33,211 nucleotides of DNA from Pseudomonadota bacterium (GTDB lineage: Bacteria; Pseudomonadota; Gammaproteobacteria; Burkholderiales; Ferrovaceae): the NCBI GenBank assembly GCA_021796835.1, contig JAKABO010000006.1, forward strand, positions 67,325-100,535, read 5' to 3'. The notes beneath the pieces were generated by a model that was given only the letters and a program-made list of their open reading frames with translations, searched no databases and was not told where the DNA came from. Position numbers and translations under genes: made by a program. The stretch's first letter is position 1. Each line of letters starts with the position of its first letter. Below, piece by piece: positions 1 to 9,923 of this stretch.

Positions 1-604
1 CTTTCTGCCCTATCGCCACATAAATGCAGGTCATGTTCTGACCTTTTTGATTGATGATGGTGTCGATGGCCACGGCTGTTTTTCCGGTTTGCCGGTCACC
101 GATGATCAATTCCCGCTGTCCGCGACCCACGGGAACCATGGAATCGATGGATTTCAATCCGGTTTGTACAGGTTGCGTCACTGATTGACGCTCGATGACA
201 CCCGGTGCAATTTTTTCAATGGGGGAAGTGGCCTTGGCATCGATCGCCCCTTTCCCATCGATCGGTTTGCCCAGGGCATCCACCACCCGGCCAATCAACT
301 CGGGGCCAACGGGAACTTCCAGAATGCGGCCGGTACAGGTGACGGTATCGCCTTCGCTGATGTGCGCGTACTCGCCCAGAATGACCGCCCCCACAGAATC
401 TCGCTCCAGGTTCAGGGCAAGACCATAGGTATTTTGCGGAAAGGCCAACATTTCCCCTTGCATCACATCATTCAGACCATGGATCCGAACGATTCCGTCC
501 GTGACAGATACGACCGTGCCCTGTGTATGGGCCTCGGCTGTGATGGGAAGATTCTGGATCTTCGCCTTGATCAATTCGCTGATTTCGGATGGATTCAACT
601 GCAT
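1..604 (-). CDS. atpA: ATP synthase F1 subunit alpha (partial, N-terminal about 201 residues)
   Basis: This is the alpha subunit of the F1 catalytic head, which binds nucleotide at non-catalytic sites on the cytoplasmic face of the inner membrane. The reverse strand reads [16 protein letters not shown] from an ATG at 604, and an AGGAG lies 9 nt upstream. The beta-barrel domain follows, and then the P-loop GDRQTGKT near residue 170, with [12 protein letters not shown] after it. The sequence is still open at base 1, so the remaining roughly 310 residues of this usually 510-residue protein lie outside the window. It follows atpH by 49 nt in the atp operon. Identification is secure. Confidence 0.97.
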   Translation of the reverse strand, partial: MQLNPSEISELIKAKIQNLPITAEAHTQGTVVSVTDGIVRIHGLNDVMQGEMLAFPQNTYGLALNLERDSVGAVILGEYAHISEGDTVTCTGRILEVPVGPELIGRVVDALGKPIDGKGAIDAKATSPIEKIAPGVIERQSVTQPVQTGLKSIDSMVPVGRGQRELIIGDRQTGKTAVAIDTIINQKGQNMTCIYVAIGQK

Positions 605-653
605 GCTCTCGATCTCCTGATGGGAATGCCGCACCTGCGGCACCCTTCTTAAC

Positions 654-1190
654 TTAATGTTTTAGGGCTACCGCCATCTGTTCCAGACGGGCGCGCACCG
701 AACCATCGATCACTCGGTCACCGATGGCAATAGAGATTCCTCCCAAAAGGGCAGAATCCACGACCACATGCACTCTGACCTGCTTGCCAAGGCGTCGCTC
801 GAGGTGTTTCATCAGTTGCTGTACCTGACCCTCGCTCAACGGATAGGCGGAAGTGATCTGGGCATCCAGTATCCCTTCGTGCTCGTGACGCAAGCCTTCA
901 TATTGCCGGGTAATGGCAGGCAAGGCCCCCAATCGGCGATTTTCAGCCAGAGTAGCCACCAGATTTTGAGTTTCGCTATCCAGCGGTGTCTCGCTCAAAC
1001 CGAGAATGAAATGGACCAACTGCTCCCGTGTCAGGCGCGGATTGCTGATCACCTCTGCAACCTGTTCATTCTCGACCAGCGAGGTCAACCAGGCCAGATG
1101 CTCACTCCATCGAGCGGCTTGACCGGTTTCCTGAGCGCGACGAAACAGAGCTTCTGCGTAGGGTCGTGCGATGGTGGTAATTTCAGCCAT
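654..1190 (-). CDS. atpH: ATP synthase F1 subunit delta
   Basis: The 178-residue delta subunit (OSCP family) ties the top of the F1 head to the peripheral b stalk. The N-terminus [16 protein letters not shown] is the typical helical-domain opening. The C-terminal part, ending near [20 protein letters not shown], matches the conserved delta signature. The length is normal for bacteria. The ATG sits 10 nt after the atpF stop, with GGGATGG as a ribosome site. Its place between atpF and atpA is the standard operon order. Confidence 0.97.
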   Translation of the reverse strand: MAEITTIARPYAEALFRRAQETGQAARWSEHLAWLTSLVENEQVAEVISNPRLTREQLVHFILGLSETPLDSETQNLVATLAENRRLGALPAITRQYEGLRHEHEGILDAQITSAYPLSEGQVQQLMKHLERRLGKQVRVHVVVDSALLGGISIAIGDRVIDGSVRARLEQMAVALKH

Positions 1191-1200
1191 GGCCCATCCC

Positions 1201-1671
1201 TTACAGTTCAGCCTGGATGGCGGTCAACAAGTCGGCGTGGGCCTGTGCGTTGATTTCGCGCCGCAGAATTTTTTCTGCGCCAGACACGGCGAGGTCGGCG
1301 ACCCGATCACGCAACGAATCCCGTGCCCGCATCACTTCCTGTTCCATTTCTGCCTGCGCCTGAGCCTTGACACGATTTGCCTCAACCACTGCCGCATCAT
1401 GCGCCTGTTGCACGATGGCCTGTGCCTGCTTCTCAGACAACGCAATGATCTCGGCAGCCCTGGCCTTTGCCTCGTTCAATGCTTCCTGAGAACGAAGTTC
1501 CGCCTTGGCATAATCCTGTCTCCCACGCTCTGCGGCTTCCAGTCCGTCCGAGATCCTCTTGGATCGCTCATCCAGTGCGGCCACGACCGGCGGCCACACG
1601 AACTTCATCGTGAACCAGATCAATATGGCAAATGTGATGGCCTGACCAAACAATGTGGCATTAATGTTCAT
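1201..1671 (-). CDS. atpF: ATP synthase Fo subunit b
   Basis: The 156-residue b subunit forms the peripheral stator stalk as a dimer. One membrane helix lies at about residues 7-26 (LFGQAITFAILIWFTMKFVW). A long charged, Ala/Glu/Arg-rich coiled-coil stalk follows, with typical stretches such as AKAELRSQEALNEAKARAAE. The length equals the 156 residues of the E. coli protein. A GGGAG ribosome site precedes the ATG at 1671, and the gene lies 27 nt after atpE. Confidence 0.97.
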   Translation of the reverse strand: MNINATLFGQAITFAILIWFTMKFVWPPVVAALDERSKRISDGLEAAERGRQDYAKAELRSQEALNEAKARAAEIIALSEKQAQAIVQQAHDAAVVEANRVKAQAQAEMEQEVMRARDSLRDRVADLAVSGAEKILRREINAQAHADLLTAIQAEL

Positions 1672-1698
1672 GCCTGTACTCCCTTTGAATTGTCCGAA

Positions 1699-3174
<1,476 letters not shown>

Positions 3175-3196
3175 GCGGTTCACGGCAAACAGCGGG

Positions 3197-3226
3197 ATTA
3201 TAAAGGAACTCTTTGATTAGAGTCAA
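3197..3226 (-). promoter_or_regulatory. Sigma70-type promoter of the atp operon
   Basis: Read on the minus strand, TTGACT (plus coordinates 3221-3226) is followed by an 18-nt spacer and a perfect TATAAT (3197-3202). It points into atpI, with transcription expected to begin near 3190. It would free the atp operon from read-through out of the parAB side. The spacer holds a 5-bp inverted repeat, ACTCT-6 nt-AGAGT, at 3208-3223. Confidence 0.75.
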
Positions 3227-3274
3227 TGTCCGCCTGTTCTACCGGGCCCTTGGGCGACACGGACGAGCACGCGG

Positions 3275-4129
3275 TCATTTGCCAGGCATGGGTTGCTGGA
3301 CCGTGGACTGTGTCGGCCTGTTTTTCAGGATTTCCTTCGTCAAATAGGTATTGAGGGACGAGATCAGTTCCTTTTCTGCTTTATGCAGACTGGCCCTTAA
3401 CTGAACATCCTTGTTCTCTCTCTCGTTCTCGCTCATGTTTTTTAACTCGTCACTATTGTCTGTGACGAATGAACTGTCTTTCCATAAGGTTTTCTGATCC
3501 TTCAACGCAACCAACTCACCCTCCAGGGTCACCGGAGCATACGTTTTTCCTACCAGCCAATCCATCCCGCTCCAGGCCAGATACTCCTGTCCATACCCCG
3601 CCATTGCCACGGCGAGTCCACTCCAGGTCAGGTACTCCCGCCCCAGTTCGCCCACGGTAACCACAATGCCAAGCCACAGGTTATGGGTTGCAGAACTGAC
3701 GATCACGCCCTGTGCGATTCCCTCAACCAATACGGTGCCGAAGAATATTTTTTTCCAGCGTTCATTCAGACTCCCGTAACCACTCAGGGTGATGGACAAG
3801 GATAATGCATTGGGATTTCCTGGCAAAGTTTTCAGGGCCTTGCAGGACGGCAACTTCTTGATCACCAGACCGGGTGATTTGGTGATGTTCATATTCAGAT
3901 AATCATCAATACCGACAAGGGATTCTTTTTGGTCTTCTTCAAACTTTTTTTTATTGGCTTCTTTGGAAAGCGCTTTATTCAAGATGCTCATTTGTGCCGT
4001 CGATTCGACACAATAGTAGACCAGGGCCGTGTCGTTCTGATTCATGACCAAAGGGTCGTGTACGGAGACCGAGGAGCAACCCGAAAAAAGCAGGGCAAAG
4101 ATTGCCATGCCGGTTGATTTGCTGCGCAC
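3275..4129 (-). CDS. Predicted lipoprotein of unknown function
   Basis: I do not recognise the family of this 284-residue protein. From a GTG at 4129, preceded by AGGA 7 nt upstream, it begins with a short basic-hydrophobic signal peptide. A lipobox-like FSGC at residues 15-18 would make Cys18 the lipidated residue. A longer ORF to 4237 exists, but its extra 36 codons have no good ribosome site and would bury the signal peptide. The middle is hydrophobic (about 133-200) and contains a 17-residue tandem repeat, EYLTWSG then EYLAWSG, visible in the DNA as related 22-mers at 3568-3589 and 3619-3640. The C-terminus is charged and probably helical. It sits between parB and atpI on the same strand, a place where betaproteobacteria usually have no gene. 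Its function is unknown. Confidence 0.75.
   Translation of the reverse strand: MRSKSTGMAIFALLFSGCSSVSVHDPLVMNQNDTALVYYCVESTAQMSILNKALSKEANKKKFEEDQKESLVGIDDYLNMNITKSPGLVIKKLPSCKALKTLPGNPNALSLSITLSGYGSLNERWKKIFFGTVLVEGIAQGVIVSSATHNLWLGIVVTVGELGREYLTWSGLAVAMAGYGQEYLAWSGMDWLVGKTYAPVTLEGELVALKDQKTLWKDSSFVTDNSDELKNMSENERENKDVQLRASLHKAEKELISSLNTYLTKEILKNRPTQSTVQQPMPGK
3568..3640. repeat. Two-copy 51-bp tandem repeat inside the lipoprotein gene
   Basis: The 22-mers at 3568-3589 and 3619-3640 agree at about 17 of 22 positions and are 51 bp (17 codons) apart. They encode the paired EYLTWSG/EYLAWSG units. The divergence suggests an old in-frame duplication. Confidence 0.6.
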
Positions 4130-4221
4130 AATGAATTCCTTCGAATTTATTGATGCCTGTAACCATTTCCGGCATGAAGAGGGAAAGCTGAGGCACGAAA
4201 GAATCATCACGGCGGAGGGGG

Positions 4222-4253
4222 CCCCCCATTCCCCCACACCCGGTCCCCCACCC
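4222..4253 (-). other. G-quadruplex-forming motif in the parB-lipoprotein spacer
   Basis: On the minus strand, which is the transcribed sense here, five G-runs of 3, 5, 3, 5 and 6 bases are separated by loops of 1, 3, 3 and 3 bases. This satisfies the usual G3+N1-7 quadruplex rule. It begins 22 nt after the parB stop. Next to it, 4217-4226 is a 10-bp G5C5 palindrome. Folding is inferred from the pattern only. Confidence 0.6.
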
Positions 4254-4275
4254 TTGTCGCTGAGGGGAAACTGGG

Positions 4276-5151
4276 CTATTCCTTTTCCAACCCGAAACGC
4301 ATCAGGATACCTTCCAGTTGCTCCAGATTTGTAAATTTTATCGTCACGCTGCCGTGCCCCTTTGAACCAGCCTTCAACAAGACCTGCGTTCCGAAATGAT
4401 CCGCCAGGTTTTCTTCCAGTTTGAGAATGTCGCGGGACCGCTCCGATACCTTGGGCGCCTTGGGCGCTGAAGTCGGGGTCTGAAGTTTCTTGACGCGCTG
4501 TTCCGTCTGTCGCACGGACAATTGTTTGTCCACAACCTCCAGGGCGACTTCTTTTTGCAGCGGTTCCGGTAGAGGAACCATGGCCCGGGCATGGCCCATT
4601 TCAATCATCCCTTCCATCAGGAGAGATTGCACATTTTCGGATAACTGCAATAACCTCAGAAGATTCGTCACCGCACTGCGAGACCGTCCCACCGCCTGGG
4701 CTGCGCCCTCGTGGGTCATTCCGAACTCGTCAATCAACCGCTCAAGCCCCTGCGCTTCTTCCAGCGGATTGAGATTTTCTCGTTGTATGTTTTCGATCAA
4801 CCCCACAGCCAGTGCAGTTTCATCCGGGATATCCCGAATCATGACCGGGACTTCGGTCAGACCAGCCATCCGAGAGGCACGCCAGCGTCGTTCACCGGCG
4901 ATGATTTCGTAGTTCCCGGTGGCGACGGCACGAACAAGAATCGGCTGAAGCAGGCCCTGGGTTTTAATGGACTGCGCCAACTCTTCCAGAGAATTCGCGT
5001 CCATCTTTGTTCGAGGCTGGTATTTTCCTGGTTGAAGGTGATTGACCGCCACAAAGGTCAGCCGGTCATTTTTGTTCAGATCCTCGCCCCCATTCCGATC
5101 CTCTCCCAGCAAAGCATCGAGCCCGCGCCCCAATCCTTTGTTTTTTTTCAT
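4276..5151 (-). CDS. parB: Chromosome-partitioning protein ParB
   Basis: ParB binds parS, uses CTP to clamp and slide on DNA, and works with ParA to segregate the origin. The 291-residue protein opens with the usual GLGRGLDALLGE, the ParA-contacting tail. It then shows the CTP-binding motif GERRWRAS, the ENIQREN-LNPLEEA segment, and the helix-turn-helix MTHEGAAQAVGRSRSAVTNL. A C-terminal dimerisation domain follows. I set the start at the ATG at 5151, with GAGG 5 nt upstream. A 19-codon extension to 5208 would run into parA. It lies 16 nt after parA. Confidence 0.95.
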   Translation of the reverse strand: MKKNKGLGRGLDALLGEDRNGGEDLNKNDRLTFVAVNHLQPGKYQPRTKMDANSLEELAQSIKTQGLLQPILVRAVATGNYEIIAGERRWRASRMAGLTEVPVMIRDIPDETALAVGLIENIQRENLNPLEEAQGLERLIDEFGMTHEGAAQAVGRSRSAVTNLLRLLQLSENVQSLLMEGMIEMGHARAMVPLPEPLQKEVALEVVDKQLSVRQTEQRVKKLQTPTSAPKAPKVSERSRDILKLEENLADHFGTQVLLKAGSKGHGSVTIKFTNLEQLEGILMRFGLEKE

Positions 5152-5167
5152 TTTTACCTCTTTTTTC

Positions 5168-5965
5168 TCATCTGAGCGAAGTTGTTTCACGTGGAACAGC
5201 GCCCTCAAAACGTTCCATCATCTCTTTGGCAAGCTCCAAATAAGCGATGGCGCCTTTGGAATTGGGATCGTAGTGGAGTGCGGGTTTTCCATGACTGGGT
5301 GCCTCCGCCAGTCGGACATTGCGCGGAATGGCCGTACGGTAGATCTTTCCGGCAAAGTGCCTTTCCAATTGAGCAGAAACCTGCTGCGCCAATGCGCTTC
5401 TTGGGTCGAGCATGGTTCGTAATAACCCTTCAATAGCGATCCCAGGGTTAAGGTGGGAACGAACCCTTCGAATGGTCTGGAGAAGATCAGTCAATCCTTC
5501 AAGCGCGTAATATTCACATTGCATCGGTATGATCAATCGCCAGGTAGCCGTCAGCCCATTGAGAGTCAACAAATTCAGCGCTGGAGGGCAGTCAATCAGG
5601 ACAACATCATAATTTGAACTGATATCCGTCAAGCTATTTTTTAGACGAAATTCTCTGAACTCCACATCAACCAACTCAATTTCCGCGCCGGCCAATGCAC
5701 GATTGGCCGGCAAGACATCATAGCCCGCAGTGGGAGAACGGTGAATGGCTGAGTCGATGGATCGTTCCTGTGTCAAAACCTGGTAGACCGTGTTTTTTAA
5801 TAAATTCTTGTCCAGGCCACTGCCCGTCGTGGCATTTCCTTGAGGATCAAGATCGATCAGAAGTACCTTTTGCCCCAGAGCGGTCAAACTGGCGGCTAGA
5901 TTGACCACTGTGGTGGTTTTACCCACACCGCCTTTCTGATTGGTGACCGCCAATATCTTTTCCAT
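5168..5965 (-). CDS. parA: Chromosome-partitioning ATPase ParA
   Basis: ParA is a deviant-Walker ATPase that binds nucleoid DNA in its ATP form and is released by ParB. The 265-residue protein has the deviant P-loop KGGVGKTT at residues 11-18, with the signature lysine at 11. It also has the Walker A' region VLLIDLDPQGNAT and the Walker B-like VVLIDCPPALN. It has no N-terminal DNA-binding extension, so it is the chromosomal (Soj-like) type. Its ATG overlaps the rsmG stop by one base (TGATG), pointing to translational coupling. Its last codons encode a parS site. Confidence 0.96.
   Translation of the reverse strand: MEKILAVTNQKGGVGKTTTVVNLAASLTALGQKVLLIDLDPQGNATTGSGLDKNLLKNTVYQVLTQERSIDSAIHRSPTAGYDVLPANRALAGAEIELVDVEFREFRLKNSLTDISSNYDVVLIDCPPALNLLTLNGLTATWRLIIPMQCEYYALEGLTDLLQTIRRVRSHLNPGIAIEGLLRTMLDPRSALAQQVSAQLERHFAGKIYRTAIPRNVRLAEAPSHGKPALHYDPNSKGAIAYLELAKEMMERFEGAVPRETTSLR
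5183..5198. promoter_or_regulatory. parS centromere site (within parA)
   Basis: TGTTTCACGTGGAACA is the reverse complement of TGTTCCACGTGAAACA, an accepted form of the bacterial parS consensus. It is palindromic apart from one base pair. It is embedded in the parA 3' end, where it encodes part of the C-terminal PRETTS. Confidence 0.92.
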
Positions 5966-6615
5966 CAGTTTGTGAGGCGCAGGTGAATCAAATGACGCTC
6001 GGCCTTGAGACCCGGTATTTGAATGGGCGTGATGGTGGTGGATATTTCGGTGGGCAGCCGATTGATTTCATCGTAAGGAATGGCCCCTTTCATGGCAATC
6101 CACGTCCCCCCTTTCTGAAGTAAATGGCGCGTTGCTCGGACAAATTCGGGGAGATCTGAAAAAGCACGACAAGTGATGACATTGAATAACTTGGTCGGGG
6201 TGCTCTGCTCAACGCGCTCTCCCATGACCTCCAGGTGAGACAACTTTAATTCGATTTTGGCTTGCCTCAGGAAAGCAACTTTCTTTTGATTGGATTCCAT
6301 CAGAGTAATGGACAAGTCCGGACGGATCAATGCCACCGGAATTCCTGGAAATCCTCCCCCGGACCCCACATCCAGCAATGAATCCGATTCCTTCAGAAAG
6401 GGAACCAGTGACCAACTGTCCATCAAATGAAGGGTCAGCATTCGATCTCTTTGACGAATGGCCGTCAAATTGATGGCGCCATTCCATTTTTCCAGGAGAT
6501 CCAGGTATTGAATGGCCTGAGCGAGACTTTTTTCAGACGCAGAAATATTTAATGATTCCAGACCACTACGAAGGACCTGTACTTCTTCAGAGGTAATGTG
6601 GTCATATTCAGGCAT
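5965..6615 (-). CDS. rsmG: 16S rRNA (guanine-527-N7)-methyltransferase RsmG
   Basis: RsmG (GidB) uses S-adenosylmethionine to make m7G527 in 16S rRNA; loss gives low-level streptomycin resistance in several bacteria. The 216-residue protein contains [11 protein letters not shown] near residue 45, and the SAM-binding glycine loop [14 protein letters not shown] near 80. Further on are the acidic strand end SITLMES and [10 protein letters not shown], all family hallmarks. Its start overlaps the end of mnmG by 8 nt and its stop overlaps the parA start by 1 nt, so the three genes look like one translation-coupled run. Confidence 0.96.
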   Translation of the reverse strand: MPEYDHITSEEVQVLRSGLESLNISASEKSLAQAIQYLDLLEKWNGAINLTAIRQRDRMLTLHLMDSWSLVPFLKESDSLLDVGSGGGFPGIPVALIRPDLSITLMESNQKKVAFLRQAKIELKLSHLEVMGERVEQSTPTKLFNVITCRAFSDLPEFVRATRHLLQKGGTWIAMKGAIPYDEINRLPTEISTTITPIQIPGLKAERHLIHLRLTN

Positions 6616-8491
6616 GATGGGTTCGCTTTACGTGGACCATGAGCAAGGAAATGGCTGCAGGGGTAATCCCGGGTATTCGACTGGCTTGTCCGAGCGTTGT
6701 GGGACAATGCTGTTGTAATTTTTCCTGGACTTCACGAGATAGGCCCAAGACTTCAAAATAGTTCAAGTCCTGGGATAACCGGGTTTCTTCCTGAGCTCGC
6801 TGCCGTTCTACTTCCAGTTTTTGCCGCTCAATATAGCCGCTGTATTTTACCTGAACTTCCACTTGTTTTCTAATGGCCTGTAATTTTTCTGAACTGGGTT
6901 CCAGAACACCGAGACGTTCAAGTTGTTCATAGCCAACTTCTGGTCGTCTGAGCAATTCAAGGTAAGTGGCTTCCTTATCCGGATAATTCGGCCCAAATAT
7001 TGTGGTCAGTTCATCGGTTGAGTGGTTTTCTGGTTGGTATCGGATTTTGCCGATGCGCTGAGTTTCTTCCTCGATCATCATTCTTTTCTCTGAAAACTCA
7101 GCCCATTGTTGGTCAGAAATCAGCCCAAATTTATAGGCTTGTTCAGAAAGTCTCAAATCAGCATTATCTTCCCGCAATTGCAAACGGTATTCTGCCCTGC
7201 TGGTAAACATTCGGTAAGGCTCTGTAACCCCCCGTGTCACCAGATCATCCACCATGACCCCCAGATAAGCCTCATGGCGCAGGGGTGCCCATCCATCACG
7301 ATCACGGGCGGCATGCGCCGCATTGAGTCCGGCAAGCAAGCCCTGTGCTGCAGCCTCTTCGTACCCCGTGGTCCCATTGATCTGACCGGCAAGAAACAAG
7401 CCGCTCAACGATTTGGATTCCAAAGTGGGAAACAGGCCACGCGGGTCCAGGTAATCATACTCGATGGCATAGCCCGGCCTCAACAAGTGCGCTTTTTCCA
7501 ATCCTGGAATCGAGTGTACCAAAGCCAGTTGAACGTCAAAGGACAAACTGGTGGAAATACCGTTGGGGTACACTTCATGAGTGGTCAAACCCTCGGGCTC
7601 CAGATAGACCTGGTGCGAGGATTTATCACCAAAACGATGTATCTTGTCTTCGATGGAAGGGCAGTAACGGGGTCCAACGCCCTCGATCACCCCTGTATAA
7701 AGAGGCGAACGATCCAAACCCTGCCGGATGATTTCATGAGTCATTTCTGTGGTATGGGTAATCCAGCAAGGCACTTGTCGGGGGTAATTCTGCTCCGTCG
7801 ACCAAAATGAAAACTTCGGTTTTGGTTCGTCCCCAGGTTGGGCCAGCGTTTTGGAATAATCGATGGTTCTCCCATCAATTCGGGGAGGCGTTCCAGTCTT
7901 CAAGCGTCCTACGGGTAAGGACAACTCTCTCAATTGTTCTGCCAGCGGAACGGCGGGGGCATCACCAGCCCGTCCTCCGGGGCTTTTGTTCAATCCAATA
8001 TGCATCAATCCCGCCAAAAAAGTTCCCGTCGTCAGTACCACTGATTGGGCAGCAAACCATACCCCTAACTGAGTTTCCACACCTATCACACGATTCCCCA
8101 TCATCTTGAGGGCAGTGACGGCTTGCTGAAAAATAATCAGGTTCGGCTGATTTTCCAGGCACCAGCGGATATATTGCCGATAAAGTTGTCGGTCAATTTG
8201 TGCACGGGTCGCCCGAACGGCCGGGCCCTTACTGCTGTTCAATATTCTGAACTGGATCCCTGCAGCATCTGCAGCCCGCCCCATGACACCGCCCAACGCG
8301 TCAATTTCCTTGACCAAATGACCCTTACCGATCCCGCCAATGGAAGGATTACAAGACATTTGACCCAACGTTTCGATATTATGGGTCAGCAGGAGGGTTG
8401 TCATACCGGCACGTGCAGCGGCCAGGGCTGCTTCAGTCCCTGCGTGCCCTCCCCCCACCACGATCACTGCAAATTCTTGAGGATATTTCAC
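6608..8491 (-). CDS. mnmG: tRNA uridine-34 5-carboxymethylaminomethyl modification enzyme MnmG
   Basis: MnmG (GidA) is the FAD enzyme that works with MnmE to add the cmnm5 group to wobble uridine of several tRNAs. The dinucleotide-binding motif [12 protein letters not shown] lies at the N-terminus. The family blocks [24 protein letters not shown] and [10 protein letters not shown] are intact, and the MnmE-interacting helical C-terminus ends near VHVKRTHHA. From the GTG at 8491 the protein has 627 residues, against 629 in E. coli, and VKYPQEF aligns with the usual MxYPxxF opening. AAGGA lies 10 nt upstream. An in-frame GTG at 8542 would add 17 residues encoded partly by a parS site; I consider it less likely. 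Confidence 0.95.
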   Translation of the reverse strand: MKYPQEFAVIVVGGGHAGTEAALAAARAGMTTLLLTHNIETLGQMSCNPSIGGIGKGHLVKEIDALGGVMGRAADAAGIQFRILNSSKGPAVRATRAQIDRQLYRQYIRWCLENQPNLIIFQQAVTALKMMGNRVIGVETQLGVWFAAQSVVLTTGTFLAGLMHIGLNKSPGGRAGDAPAVPLAEQLRELSLPVGRLKTGTPPRIDGRTIDYSKTLAQPGDEPKPKFSFWSTEQNYPRQVPCWITHTTEMTHEIIRQGLDRSPLYTGVIEGVGPRYCPSIEDKIHRFGDKSSHQVYLEPEGLTTHEVYPNGISTSLSFDVQLALVHSIPGLEKAHLLRPGYAIEYDYLDPRGLFPTLESKSLSGLFLAGQINGTTGYEEAAAQGLLAGLNAAHAARDRDGWAPLRHEAYLGVMVDDLVTRGVTEPYRMFTSRAEYRLQLREDNADLRLSEQAYKFGLISDQQWAEFSEKRMMIEEETQRIGKIRYQPENHSTDELTTIFGPNYPDKEATYLELLRRPEVGYEQLERLGVLEPSSEKLQAIRKQVEVQVKYSGYIERQKLEVERQRAQEETRLSQDLNYFEVLGLSREVQEKLQQHCPTTLGQASRIPGITPAAISLLMVHVKRTHHA

Positions 8492-8520
8492 GTATTGCCC
8501 ATCCTTTTTACCCGTTTCTC

Positions 8521-8546
8521 CCCTGTGTTTCACGTGAAACACAGGG
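8521..8546. promoter_or_regulatory. parS site inside a 26-bp perfect palindrome (mnmE-mnmG spacer)
   Basis: The core TGTTTCACGTGAAACA at 8526-8541 is a perfectly palindromic parS. The symmetry continues outward by five bases on each side (CCCTG/CAGGG) to make 26 bp. It lies in the 64-nt gap between mnmE and mnmG, 3.3 kb from the parA copy and about 5.4 kb from the origin region. Confidence 0.93.
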
Positions 8547-8555
8547 AGTTAAACC

Positions 8556-9923
8556 TTACTTTCCGATACAAAACCTTGAAAAAATTTCTCCCAACAAATC
8601 ATCTGCCGCAAATTCCTTGCCTGAAATTTGTGCCAATTTGAGTTGAGCCTGGCGCAATTCTTCAGCAACAAACTCTGATTCAACGGTTTTCAAGGCCTCC
8701 CGAAGGTGACTCATGGCTTGTCCCAGAATTCCGATATGGCGTTCCCGTGCCAACAGCAACGGTACTTCCGAAACCCGATCGATCTCCATGCCCGACAGCA
8801 TCTTCTGCTTCAGTCCTTCCAACCCTTCCCCCGTATGTGCCGATACCGGAATCACCGGTAACAACCCTGCGGCGGGGCCCTGCATTTCAGAAACAACATC
8901 GTGTTCCTGGGATAGAAGGTCCATTTTATTCGCAACAATGAGTTTTGGCTGGTCCGGATGCAAACGTCCAATCAAGGAACGATCCTCTTCCGTCACCCCT
9001 TTACGAACATCAACCACGATCAAGGCCAGATCCGACTTGTTCGCGGCCAACCACGTACGCTCGATCCCCGCAAGTTCAACAAAATCGTCTGTTTTACGAA
9101 TACCGGCGGTATCCACCAGATGGATCGGTATGCCCTGCAAAACCATATGACCACGAATCAGATCCCGCGTGGTTCCCGCAATGGGGGTCACCAAAGCGTG
9201 GTCTTCCTCGGTCAGCGCATTGAGCAAACTTGACTTCCCCACATTGGGGGAGCCAATCAAAACGATGTTTTTACCTTCGCGCAACAGCGCGCCCTGCCTC
9301 GAATTTTCCACCAAACGTGTCAACCGTTCAAGCAGGTGATTCAATGAGGATCGGAAGGAATTTTCTTGAAAAACAGGGACTTCCTCATCACTAAAATCAA
9401 AATCACTTTCCAGTCGTACCCGAAGCGTCGTGAGATCGGAAATCAGAAAGTGAATGACCTCGGAAAACTTACCGGACAAAGCCATGGCCGCTGAACGAGC
9501 CGCCTGGGAAGATTCCGCATGGATCAAGTCAGCCACGGCTTCCGCCTGGTTGAGGTCTATTTTATTGTTGAGGTAAGCCCTTAAGGTAAATTCTCCCGGA
9601 TTGGCCAATCTTGCGCCCCACTGAAGACAGTGCGCCTGCAATTCCTGGAGAACAACCGGGCTACCGTGGGTGTGCAACTCGACGACATCTTCCCCCGTAT
9701 AGGAATGCGGTGCCGGAAAATACAGAATGAGACCACGATCAATGATCTCCCCCGAACGATTATGGAATGAACGCAGAGAGGCCAAGCGCGCTGCAGGATA
9801 ACCTTTTCCAGTCAAAGACCGGACCAGTGCCTCCATGGATCGGCCAGAAAGGCGCAAAACCCCGATCCCTGAGGGAATCGGGGCTGTTGCCTGGGCAACG
9901 ATAATATCAGGACTTGACTCCAT
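8556..9923 (-). CDS. mnmE: tRNA modification GTPase MnmE
   Basis: MnmE (TrmE) is the GTPase partner of MnmG in wobble-uridine modification, using a formyl-tetrahydrofolate derivative. The N-terminal folate-binding domain opens with DIIVAQATAP. A helical domain carries an inserted G domain: G1 GSPNVGKSS near residue 225, a G2/G3 region with TTRD and DTAG, and G4 NKMD. The C-terminus is the invariant FCIGK with its functional cysteine. The length of 455 residues is standard. I prefer the ATG at 9923; a GTG codon precedes it directly. The start overlaps the yidC 3' end by 17 nt. Confidence 0.96.
   Translation of the reverse strand: MESSPDIIVAQATAPIPSGIGVLRLSGRSMEALVRSLTGKGYPAARLASLRSFHNRSGEIIDRGLILYFPAPHSYTGEDVVELHTHGSPVVLQELQAHCLQWGARLANPGEFTLRAYLNNKIDLNQAEAVADLIHAESSQAARSAAMALSGKFSEVIHFLISDLTTLRVRLESDFDFSDEEVPVFQENSFRSSLNHLLERLTRLVENSRQGALLREGKNIVLIGSPNVGKSSLLNALTEEDHALVTPIAGTTRDLIRGHMVLQGIPIHLVDTAGIRKTDDFVELAGIERTWLAANKSDLALIVVDVRKGVTEEDRSLIGRLHPDQPKLIVANKMDLLSQEHDVVSEMQGPAAGLLPVIPVSAHTGEGLEGLKQKMLSGMEIDRVSEVPLLLARERHIGILGQAMSHLREALKTVESEFVAEELRQAQLKLAQISGKEFAADDLLGEIFSRFCIGK

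Noticed and set aside
185-652. Plus-strand ORF over atpA
   Set aside because: Antisense shadow of the conserved atpA frame, with no ribosome site or family resemblance.
6629-6644. CTTTACGTGGACC near the mnmG end as a third parS
   Set aside because: Too many mismatches in both arms and the central CACGTG is broken; explained as coding sequence.
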